NCBI GenBank assembly: GCA_022695795.1
Contig: MU404066.1
Location: 434,001 to 498,000, forward strand
Length of the DNA stretch: 64,000 nt
Direction of reading: 5' to 3'
From: Biscogniauxia marginata
Taxonomy: Eukaryota; Ascomycota; Sordariomycetes; Xylariales; Xylariaceae
Positions 1 to 12,000 of this stretch are shown piece after piece (the first letter of the stretch is position 1; every line of letters begins with the position of its first letter). The notes beneath the pieces are model-generated. The model had not been told where the DNA came from, did not search any database, and was given only the letters and a program-made list of their open reading frames with translations. The position numbers and the translations under genes were made by a program.

Positions 1-3000
1 TGAAATTTATTTGTGAATTACTTCTTTTAAGTTAATTTATCTCTAGTATTATGTCGTGATTTAATATATATATAATATTAAAAATGACTTATTTGGGGTG
101 TCCTTAAATAGTTATTAAGAAAGGGACTATTTTTTTTAATACTTTATTATTTTTATAACTAAATATATATCCTTCGAAGTTTTATAGTTAATATAAACTT
201 TATTTATATATTTATAGTATTTTGTTTTTTTAAGCTATCTTAACTAAGATATAGCTTTTATTTGTTTTTAAGTTTATAAGGGCTTTGTATTCCTTTTTAT
301 TATACCTGATTTTGGTTTTAATAATATTATCGAGTCTTAACTGGATTTTATATAAAGACTTATTATTTATAGCTTCTCGTTGCTTTACTAGCGAGAGCTT
401 TTGCCGTTTTTTGGTTTTTTATATTTCTTTTTTTTTAGTTTTTTTTTAGTTGTTATAACCTAGATGTCTTTTTATTTTTAGGCTTTTATAAAAGCGTGTT
501 TTTAGTAATCATTATTTAGATAGTTTCTTTAATTACCTTTTACGTAGTAAGGGGTAAGAGGTTTATCCTTTATATAGAACTTTGTATATTAAAACTTTAA
601 TTCTTTTTTGAGAGCTTTTTTATAACTTAAATTTATTCTATTAACTTGGAATTTTTTGAAGTTTTAAATTATTTTCGAATAAAAGGAATAATTCTTGAGT
701 TTGCTTGCTGGGGGTATCTTAATATTTCTTTTTAGGTTTATATTGATTTTTAGAAGTTTTCCTCTTTTTTTGAGGTATGTTTTAATGATTCGTTTATAGC
801 TTTGTTTAGTTATATGTGTTTTTATTTATCGCTTTATTAAGTGTTTTTTTATAAAGCCAAATAAATTAATATCGTATTTAGTTCGTTTTTTGAGTTATTA
901 TGGAAAATGTAGTTTTTTTTATAATTCTTATAATTTTTCTTTAATCTTGTTTTCTTCGAAACTTGTTTCGAGTAAGTTATATATGTTATATAGTATCGAG
1001 GTGTAATATATATAATTTTTAGTAATTATTTTATTACTTTTTTTGGAATCGGGGTAAAGATAACATGCTCGAGGAAAATGTAGCTATCGTGGGATATTAT
1101 TATAAATATATTTATTTTCTTTCATATTATTACTTTTTAGTTTTTAAGAATAATAATTAGTTTTATCTTTAAAACTTTTATATATTTAATAAGCGTTATT
1201 AATATAAAAGCTTTAATATAACGATATATGTTTTTTAAGCTTTAATGGATATCGTAGTTATTATTTATATAAAACCTTTCGTTTAAGCTATTATGCTGGT
1301 TTTTTCTTTAATAGGTTTCGTATTTATTGTTATTATAATGGCTTTAATGTAAATCATTATAGTTTAACTTAATTCTTAAGTTATATCTTAGCTTATAATT
1401 ATTGTATTCGTATAGTAATTCGCTTTTATTATATCTTTATTTAGCTTGTTTTAATGTAAGATATTTTAAATATAAGTAGTTATCCTTTAAATAGTTTTTA
1501 CGGTTAACTTAATAAGATTTATAAACTTTTTTTATAAGGGCCTCCTCGTTTTTTTATACTTTAATAGTATTAATAATAAATACTCGGTTTACTTCTTTAT
1601 TGTTTTCGAATTAAACTCTTACTTTGACGGCTCTTTTCTCGGGTTAAGGAATCCCTCTTGTTCTTAGTTCCTGTTTTTTAGGACTTCGGTACTCGTTTTT
1701 ATAATATCTTTTTTTTTTGTAATTAGAACATTTAATAGTTGATTTATCTCGTTTTTTTTGTTTTTTTTAAATAATGTTGATTTTAATAGGGTTTAACTTA
1801 GTTTTAGTACTTTTCTTGGTTTCGACACCGCTTTTATGATTTCCTTTTTTTAGTTAATCGCTATTTTTTCGTTATATCGTTTTTTTTAAGGTACCGTTTA
1901 AAGTTTTTATTATTAATAGTAATTGCTATTATAACGTAGTTATTAAACTTTTTTGGGTTCTTTTCTTTATATAGGTTTATTTTATATAACTTATTCTTTA
2001 TATAGTTTTTTAATTTTTAATAAAATAAGTAGTATAAGCTTTTAATAAGTAGTTATAATTAGCTTGCGAGTTTTTTAAACTTAATAATATAATTTAAAGC
2101 CTTTTTATTTTGTCGTAATTTATAAAGTTAAGCTTTAACTTGTTACTTAAGGATTAGATTGCCAAATATAGACTTAAGTTATTTTTTAAATTCTTTATAA
2201 TTTTTGAAGACTTTTTTTGTGTCTTTTTAGGCGTTTAATCCGTTTTCTAAATGATTTTTTAACACCGGTTAGAACTAGGTTAAAGCGGTTTTAACGAGGA
2301 GCTGGGATATCGTGAGAACCTTTTATTCTTTAGTGGTAATTGTTTTATAATAGAACTGTAAATAAGTTCCGGCTTAAATTAAAAATCTTTTTAGATCGCT
2401 TAACTTATTATATTTATTAGGTGTAATTAATTTGAAATCTTTTATATCGGGGGTTATTATATTGTTTTCGTCGTTTAAGTTATTAAGGTTGTTATTATTT
2501 AAGGGTAATTTCGGTTATTTATTTCTAAGAAATAAAGGTTGTTTTGTTTGTTTATTTTCTTTTTTAAGTGTTTTTTCTTCCTTTTTTTTTTTTAGATGAT
2601 TCTTTGTGTTAAGCTTTTAAGGTGTCTTTTTATAACTCTTTTTTAATTATAATTATAATAAACTTTTGTGTTAATTCTTTTAAACCTTTTTATTATATTG
2701 TAAAAGGACTTAAAGCTTTCATTTAAGAGCTTATTAATTATTATTTTTTTTTGTTTCTTTTTTTGTTGCTTTTTGGTTTTAAGGGGCATACTTATTTTGG
2801 GACTGTTTAACTAAAAGTCCCTCCTCTTGAACTAATATTAAGCATTAATTAAGGAGCTATCAAAATATGACGAACCTCCTTATATATTCCTAGTTAGTTG
2901 ACTTTATAGGTAAGTATATATTAGGTTTTCCTAATTTAAAGATAATAATAGGTTAAGATTAATTTAATTAATTTATAATGCTATATTTGTTAGAGAGGTT

Positions 3001-3655
3001 TTAAGGTATTCTTATTATAATATTAAAAAGTGATTATAATCTTAGATTAATAACTAAGGAACTAGAAATAATAAATAACTAAATAAATAAGGAGATTTTA
3101 ACTTATTTATATAAATGTCTTTTAAGACTATATTTAACGCATTTCTTAGTTCTCCGTATTATTTATTAATCCCGATAAATAATGTGTGTGTCTTCTCTTA
3201 ATTATTTCTTTATAACAATAGATAATAGGGATAAAAGTCACGTGATTAACACGTGACAACGCCTAAGAATAAAACTACTTTTTGATTCGTAATAGTTATA
3301 ATAAGGTTATAACTAGTTATATTTATAACTCTTTTTATTTAATTTATTTATTAATATATACTTTTAATATATACTTTTATAACCTCATATTATTTATATA
3401 AACTTATTCTTTACCGTTTTATATTAATAATAAAGTTTATATAAAGTTTAAAACATATTTAATTATTAAAATAACTTTAATAACTATTTTAAAATTTCCT
3501 TTTTTTTCATTTTTAAAATTTTTATATTATTATAATAATATTTATAAATAGTTTTCTTTTTTTTTAATTTAAAAAATAATTTAAAAAGGAGAAATTTTTA
3601 AAAATTATTATTAATAAGTATATAGTAATTTTTAATAGCTTTTTATAATGTTAAC
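1..3655. repeat. AT-rich RIP-like repeat block
   Basis: This block is overwhelmingly A+T, saturated with TA, TTA and TTTT runs, and has stop codons in all six frames. It changes abruptly to ordinary composition at about 3655-3665. That is what RIP does to repeated elements in Pezizomycotina (C-to-T changes, mainly at CpA). From 1 to about 2900 the plus strand looks richer in T than A, so an original element may have been coding on the minus strand. I could not recognise a transposase, reverse transcriptase or LTR. The block runs off the left edge, so its full size is unknown. Composition and boundary are seen; RIP as the cause is inferred. Confidence 0.8.
3237..3257. repeat. 8-bp inverted repeat containing CACGTG, inside the AT block
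   Basis: GTCACGTG and CACGTGAC flank a 5-nt spacer and form a perfect palindrome in otherwise GC-poor DNA. The 11-mer TTAACACGTGA inside it (3246-3256) occurs again at 3651-3661, exactly where the AT-rich block ends. It could be an old transposon terminus or target-site duplication; neither is shown. Confidence 0.5.
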
Positions 3656-3661
3656 ACGTGA

Positions 3662-6039
3662 GATACGTACTTAAGTCACGCCGCTTTTAACCCACGCCTG
3701 GCCGAAAAGTGCAAGGTAGCTTCCTTGTTATACAAATTACTATGTTTATGCTTTTCTGTCTCTCCACGTATGTCAATATAAAAAAAAATCAAAAGTGCTT
3801 GCCATCTGATTTTCAACGAATTCAAATTATGGGAGGTTCGCCGGCAAATATTTCCATAATTTAAGCATGTCCTGGGCTCACGAGCATTTTAACTGTGTAT
3901 GTTGAGTAAAGTGTCCGTAAGAAATGGATGGACATAATATATGTCTGTATTCTGTATGCAGATTCACCGCGTAGACTTCTGAGGCTACTCCTTTTCATTT
4001 GACCTCAAAAGAATCTAAGGTAACAGGGCACACGGTAATATAGGATAGGGGTGGAAGGAGGCCAGCTCTCATCGGATCCGACTCCGACATATACCCCTAA
4101 TTCCTCTCTGTAGGCATCGTGTAGCTTAGGCATTTGTGACATCCTCGCTTGGACACATACTTATTATATAGTGGAAGTTACGCATCTCTGTTCTCACCCG
4201 TTGTTGTCATTCAGGCCCTTCGAGATGATGAATGAAGCCACACTATAAAGAAGTGTGGTAGCCACGAGTTTCCTCAAGTTCAGTGACTATCGGTGGATTC
4301 CAGCGGTATATAGTATTGGCGGCTTCTCTGACCAAACTTCACACAATCCTGTGTGGGGATATACCTACCTGTTGATTTCGTGGAAGACATATTACCTAGG
4401 TAGGTAGGTGTATGGGAGGTGCTCGTCGCTCGGTAGTTGACCATTGGACTGGATATTTATAAAATCGAAGAGACTTCTCCAACAATCCCGATCTCTCACG
4501 TTCTCTTTCTTTTACACTGCCCCCATGCTGCATTACTCAGGTACTCTCACTAACGATTATTACCATTCTGATTCTTATTGTCAATTTCGGCTCACTTGAG
4601 CAGTTCGCTTCCACGTATCTCAGTTAGACACGTTCTAGTTAGCATGCATTTGTATACCCTTTAGTTTCGAGACGTCGTATCCTGCCATCCTAGATCAGCT
4701 TCCTCGCGTACATCCGCGTTGGGGGTCCTCTGTCCTAGGTACTCCAGTTTTTCCAGAGCCCAGCCGTCGACATGTTGGGGGTCAGGGTTTCAAGCATGTG
4801 AGTTATGCAGATATTATGTGCCTTCTGACATTAGATGATGGTGTGCAGTTTCAAGTGAAGCCAGTTCTCTCTTAACCCACTTGGGTGGCCAGTCACGGTT
4901 GGTCGGCTGACCCCCCACCATGCCGATATCTAGATCCCCCCCCTGACGGCACAAGCCTCAGCCTGGAGTGCTGGATCACAACAACAACTATTGGCGGTAA
5001 GTCTCACTACTTCATGTGACAGTCTCCTCATCATCGGTTCTCGTCCCCATTGAAATACCAATGGTCGGATACCGCCACCAGGTCACTCGACGTAGTCGCA
5101 CCTGTGTCTAACCAACGAATCACTCGATCCAGTTGCCTCTAGTCGAGCCAACAAAGCAGTCGATCCATATACCGACCAGAGACCCCTCTCTTGGAACTCC
5201 AGGCCCTCAAGATTCGATCGTACACTTGACGCTCATCGCTTTCTTCGACTTAGCCATTTTACGTGTGTACCGGTGGGGGGGGTGTAACCATTGCCACCTT
5301 CGCAGAGTAGCAGTACTTCAAGACGACGTCGACGTCAGCGAGTCAGTCATTGAGAGATCCTGCCCACATCCCGCAGTAATTGTGAGGATGTCCTGAATAT
5401 TCCGCTTATTCTAACTGCTGACATTTTCCAGCGGATGTGCCAGGTTGTGAAATCAAAAGCTTAATTATGGGTTGTTTAAAGACTGCGTAGCTGAACAGTA
5501 GTAAAGCGTGTAAGGGTGGGTTTACCTTATATGGCGATTGGGAAATTGGCAGATCTAGGAATGTCGCTCTACAAAGGAGGAGTACTTTGAGGAATGCGGC
5601 CAGAAGCCGGGTTTTTATATATGTAAAGTGCTACGAAAGTTTATTGCCAACTTGGATTATGCATTGAGTTTGGCATATCCAGTCATGTTCCAACGGTAGA
5701 ATGCCATATTTTAGTCACCTGACAACTGATACAGGAGTGAGTCGAACCTAATAAAAGCGGCACAAGCACTAAGCCTGATTCAGGTATATATTGAGCGCTG
5801 ATTGGCCACCGCATTAGGTGCATATCCACCCCGGATTGAATCGACCCCAAGGCGGGACACCGTTTCGGACCTTCAATCTATCGGTCAGTAGATTGATCTT
5901 CTACACTTGTACTTGCGGGACATCCAGGCGATATCCTGAACGTGCCATTCACTCGGTGCGACTTGTGTGACCGCTCCAATGTACGCCCTAATCTAATTAA
6001 TCTCATCACGTATAATCCATTTATGATACCCGATTTCCA
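3662..6039. other. Intergenic region upstream of LAA1, no gene seen
   Basis: Composition is normal here, but no open frame longer than about 90 codons looks coding. It contains a TAGG-type tetranucleotide stretch at about 4396-4410 and a homopurine/homopyrimidine-poor leader before the LAA1 start. No tRNA or rRNA gene was recognised. Confidence 0.6.
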
Positions 6040-9000
6040 ATGTCGTCACCGAGTTCCCCCCGTCCCTCCACCGCCGGGACCGCTCACGCGCCGGCGCCAG
6101 CTCCAGCTCCCGCTCCCACTCCTGCTCCAGCTCGAGCCCCGTCCGACAACCCAGAACTCGACCTTCCAAAGCTACAGTCACTACCCGCCGAGCAACAGGA
6201 TCTTTTCCTGTTGAATTTCGTTGCCACCTTGAGCAAGCATGTTCTCGCCCTCCCCGCCGATGATTGCACCGCCCAGCAGTTCTACCTCAAGAAGGAGGTC
6301 TTCCAGATCATCAACCTGTCTGCGCCTGCTCCGAATCGCGTAACAAGAAACAATCTTGGCAAAATATTAGCACACGTGTTTGATAAGGGTGACAGGAAGC
6401 TACTTTTCGAGACGGTAAATGAGCTGGTTGCTATCATCTCCAGCGGGAAATCCAAGAATGAGTCTGAGATTCGGACAAGGCACACGGCTGTTAGTGTCCT
6501 CGGTGACGTTTACGCCTCCGCTGGCGATAGCGTCATTGGCCTACACCCTTTGGCCTGCGGAGCTCTCGTCAAGTTGCTCAAGTCCTCCCAGACCCACGCT
6601 GGGTTGCGCACTGCTGCCCTTATCACCCTTGCCAAGATTGTAGGCATGGTGAAAGGTAGCATGGATGAAAGTATCGCTAGGGACATATGGAAACAGGCAC
6701 GTAATGCTGCCTCGGGCGACAAAGGCTCCTCCACCGTCATATCTGCCTGCCGCTGTCTAAGATCCTTGGTTAAATACACCCCCTATTTTGAGAATTCTAG
6801 CGACTTCGACAGTCTGAAGTCGGCCATCTTCAAGACCATCGACTCCAGTTCTCCACAAGCAAGACGTGCTGCTGCCGACTGCTTGGCCGAGGCCATGGTT
6901 AAGAGCCATTCTGAGCATGCAACGGCTAACAGCTCAGTTCCTAAAATCAAAAAGCCTAAAAAGCCAAGCAAGAAGTCCTCCGGTGTCACAGGAGGGCTCG
7001 ATGAGGATGAGGAAATTCCGTCACGGCCCGGGAGTCCGGCGCCAGGAAAAAGAAGCCAAGATCTACATCTATCATTAGCTGATATTCTCAAAGCTCTATC
7101 CACCCAATACGTTCGCTTGTCCACAACCAACAGGGCGCGGGCAGCCATTGGGGTGTGCTACGGGAGGGTTATGAAACGCTTAGGAGAGAAATTTGTTGAG
7201 ACCAATTATCTCAGGATCGCAGAACACTTAACTATCGATATCCTTGACCATCAAAATGTTGTCAACAATAGATACCGGTTACTCATCTCCCGCCGCATCG
7301 TGAACACCATACTTCAAGTTGTCATTGGCCGCAAAATCCTAGGAGAGTCAGGCCAGGTAGCGGCGGCCAAGACACTTATCAATGATGTATTCAAGAATTA
7401 TCCACAAGTGCTGAAGGAAAAACCCGAACCGACTAAAGCCACCCTCATTACGGCGTTGGGTGCCGTTTCTTCTCTCATAAACTCGCTAGGATCGGCTGCA
7501 AATAACTTTGCGGAATCTTGCCGAGATGGACTCTTGCAAGTCCTGCAGCATCCAAGCTACAGTGTCCAGGTCTATGCTTCTCAGTGCATGAAGACATTCG
7601 TGCTCGCTTGCCCCCAACAGCTTCTGCCGTGCCTATCTGTCTGTATGAATAGCCTGAGCAGGGAGTTGTCGTTACTTAGCGGCGGGAGAAATTCACCTAG
7701 AAGATGTGTTGGATTTGCGCATGGGTTGGCTGCGACTATTAGCGCCAGCCCAGCACGCCCCCTATATGGATCTCTTGACATCGATAATCGTGTTTACTCG
7801 ATGGCTACAAACCTTCTCAAGTCGAGCGGCCAGTCGGAACTTCGGGTTTCTAGTACACAAGTTCAGGTCGCTTGGATCCTCCTAGGTGGACTTATGTCCC
7901 TAGGACCCAACTTCGTTAAGATCCATCTCTCCCAACTACTCATTCTCTGGAAGAATGCGCTTCCGAAGCCTCTTGCCAAGGATAACTTTGCTCACCGCAG
8001 TATCCTAGAGGTGTCCTTCTTGACTCATGTGAAGGAGTGTGCATTGGGCTGCATTCTCTCCTTCCTTCAGTTCAACAGCCGCCTGCTGACTGTCGACGTC
8101 TCAAAACGTATAGCCACCATGCTCCAAGGTACTTCCGCTTTCCTCCGAATGCTGCCGTCTAAGAAGACAACGGACGATATTGCTCAACGTCTAACCCCGG
8201 CTCTACAGCTGCAAGATCTTGATATGATGGTCCAGCGACGAGTTCTGCAATGTTATACTAAACTTGTCAATCAAAGTCCGGCTGGGGGTAGCGAGGCACT
8301 CTTACAATCCAATCTTCTCACCCTTGCGGTATCCTTATTCGCTGATCCTGAAAATTACACGCCAAACTCCTTAAGTGCCTCCATTGCTAATGCTGCTGGT
8401 ACCTTTGAGACCGTATGGGACGTTGGCGACAATTCCGGTTTTGGCGTTAATGGTTTAATTCGTGGGTTTCAGGCCCGAAAACTTCCGGGGCAGAAAGATG
8501 AACAACCCGACAATTTTGTAGTCGACGAAACTGACCCTGATACTATCATTGACAATTTGCTTTTATCGCCAATTTGCCCTTCCCTTGAGCACGATGCCGC
8601 TGTCCTCTACGTCGGCGATCCAGACGCCTCGACAAGCCTACCCGACCCGCCGGCTACCGAAGTAGTCAATATGGCAATCCAGCTTTTTGCCTTCGTTTTC
8701 CCCCTCACGCCCGCCAAGGTCCAGGAAAGTATCCTAGAGCAAATTGCTACGTTCAGTTCAGCGGGACCTCTGCAGCGTGATCCCGGCCGCAAGGCAGCTA
8801 TCACTGTAAACGTTGCCAGTGCGTTGATCGCAACGTTAAAGGTCGCTGGCAAAGAAACGCAATCTCCTCATGGCGACGTCACAAACATGGCGGTCGAAAA
8901 GCTCCTCCAAGAGTTGATCCGTGGATTTGTCATTGATCCAGATCAATACATTCGAAACCTTGGTTATGGTGCAATCGCCCGACTTTGTAATGCATGTGGT

Positions 9001-12000
9001 AATGCATTTACCAACCAGGAGGTCAAGTACCTGGTTGATACTATCGTGGGAAACCGGGAACCTAGTGCTCGAGCTGGGTGTGCTATGGCTTTAGGTTGTA
9101 TCCAAGAAAAGGTGGGCGGTATGGGGGCTGGGTATCATCTAAAGACCATCACCGGTATTTTGATGTCCCTCTGTAATGATCCGCATCCAACCGTACATTT
9201 CTGGGCCTTGGAAGCGTTAGCTATAACTGCAGATGCCGCGGGCCTTGGTTTTGGCCCATACGTGTCTGGAAGCTTGGGCATGCTAACCCAGTTGTACCTC
9301 TCTGAGACACATCACTCTGAAGTAGCATCAGCCATTTCTATGAGTCTGGAGGTGGAGCTATCGACTACTGCAGCCATCACTCGCTGTGTTGATTCTATCA
9401 TCAACGTTGTAGGGCCAGATTTGCAGGACTCCACCAAATCCCGAGAGTTAATCCTCACTCTAGTTGGTCAGCTCCAGAACGAAGAAGATATCCTAGTGCA
9501 GCGTGCTAGCCTAGGGTGCTTGGAGCATCTATCTTTATACGCTCCGGGCCACATGGTCTTCGGCGACTATGTCAAACTATTACAAAAGTACCTCAACTCT
9601 GACTACGCCGATCTCCGCGACGTCGCTGTGGATGGACTCTATAATCTAATGAAAAGGGATTCGTATGATGTCATTGAAGCGGCAAATCCAGGTTTTGAGG
9701 ATCAGTTGTGGCTCGTACTGGATGTCTCGCCAGACCACGATGGTATTCGTAATATTCTTCGCAATTGGGTGCGCCAGACCTCGTTGAGAGATACAGCATC
9801 TTGGCTCCTGCGTTGCCAAAGCGTACTCAAAATGACTCGGCCAAAGGTCCCTGATGAATCGCGCAACGCCGTGACTAAGAAAAGCACGGGTCTCGATCTT
9901 GAGGATGAAGAAGTTGCCGGCTTTGCTGCCGCTGGTGGCGTTGCTAAAGACGAAAAAGAAACAGCAGCCAGCTCAGAGATGGAGCCCTTGCGCTGGCAGG
10001 TCAGGGTATTTGCGATGACGTGTCTTAGTGACATATTTATCCTAATCGCGAAAGATGTTGCCACCAATGGAGAGTCATCAGCACAAACAGCTCTACAGAG
10101 CAGAATTGCAGATGTCATTCGAATGGCCTTCTCTGCGTCAACTTCCAGCGTCTTGGAACTCAGGATATGGGGCTTGAAGATCATCGGTGCTGTGCTGAGA
10201 ATGTTCGGAAAGACACCAGATCCAGACTTTGAAGAAGCGATGCTTCTTGAGCAATACCAAGCTCAGATCGGTTCGGCATTGACACCGGCTTTTGCGGCGG
10301 ATTCGTCCCCCGAGCTCGCCGCCGAGGCCGTAAACGTCTGTGCCGCGTTTATCTCGACCGGCATCGTGACCGACGTCGACCGCATGGGCCGTATCCTGAA
10401 AACGCTCGTCACTGCACTGGAGAATTTCTCCACCAAGACTGAGAACGCGGGGATCGGTGACCTCAAGGGTCTTAGCTCTAACGCTCAAGTCATGGTCAAG
10501 ATGTCCGTCTTTTCAGCCTGGGCAGAGCTTCAAGTTGCGAGCTTAGAACAAAAGTACCTCCTTGATGTCTTGAAACCCCACATTGGTACTCTAACTCCGC
10601 TGTGGCTAGCTTCTTTGCGAGAGTTCGCCCGATTAAGATTTGAGCCGGATATATCGATGACTTTGGGACCACCGTCCATGTCGGGTAGTCTTGACACCAT
10701 CTATGCTGCTCTCAACCGAGAAACTCTTCTCAAGTTCTACCAGGAATCCTGGCTAAAGCTCGTGGATGCTATTGCCAGTCTCATCGAGCAGGATAGCGAT
10801 TTCGTTTTCGATGCATTAGACGGGAAGGAAACTGACGGACCAGCTACCAATGGGCACTCGAAGAGTGCTGATATCAACTACCGTGATGAGCCCGTTGCTT
10901 TCTTCTTCGTCCTTTTCGGCATAGCTTTCGAGGCCCTTGCGACGCGACCGGGTCAGTCTGATTCGCTAGCCACACAGGAACAGACACTTGAGATTCTCCA
11001 GGCTCTTAAGAAGATTCTCCATCCAAGCGTCTCGGGCCACGCTATTTACAGGGAGGCGATCTTCTCCGAGACTATGGATCTGCTAGATCGCCTCGTCCTG
11101 ACAGAAGGCCTTGATGTCCAAGGGGTTATCGTGGAGATTGCTCGAGCACTATGTGTGGCCCATCCGTCGGCTAGAAAGCAGGAACAACCTGAGGATGGTG
11201 ACTTAAGTGAAGATATCGAGCAACTATTTGAGCTCACAAGGATCATCGTGCTTGTGCTCTCTGGGTTGCTGCCCAACTTGACCGAATCGAACCAACCTGT
11301 CCGTCATCACCTGACTGAAGAATCAGTCCTTCTTGTGAGGACTGGACTAAGCGCGATCGTGGACGCAGCGGAGGTGTTCCCAGCAATCATCAAAACTGAT
11401 CTTCATGCATGCATTATCCACATATTCGCCACTATACTGGCGACTCCTTCGTGCCAAGAGGTCATAGTTCCTCAGTCGTTGCCTATGTTCAAAAGGTTTA
11501 TCACCTGCATGTCCAATTCTCGCAGCTCAGCAGAAGGAGTAACACCCACGCATGCTCAAATGCAGGGCTGTCTACGCAGGTTCTTGTCCATATATTTGAA
11601 TGCACAGAAACGCGAGGTACCCACCTCATTGCAATGCGTCAAGAATTGCCTTCTTGCGATTACAATACTCTTCACGGGAGGCAACAATCGTCTCGCAGCC
11701 AGCGATCGCCTCGTCTCAAAATTTCTAGATGAGGTCTTGGATTGCCTAACTGATCGCATGGTAAGTAATTCTCTAAAAATATCGTACACAAAACGGGATT
11801 GTGTTCCTAACGAAAAATCACAGACCGCTAAGATCGCTGCGAATTGCATCCGGTCCCTCATGCTGCAGCCTTCGCCGACGCTGGCCGACCAGTCCATCGC
11901 GCGCTACCTCCTCCCCCGCCTCATCGCCTTCGTGGTAGACACGGGGCCGGAGGACCCGGAGAACGCGCGGAACCTCGTGGCGCACACGCTGACGCAGTAC

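Noticed and set aside
600..900. Possible transposon-protein relic on the minus strand of the AT block
   Set aside because: A Lys/Asn-rich reading can be made, but it is what any AT-rich sequence yields, with frequent stops and no RT or transposase motif.
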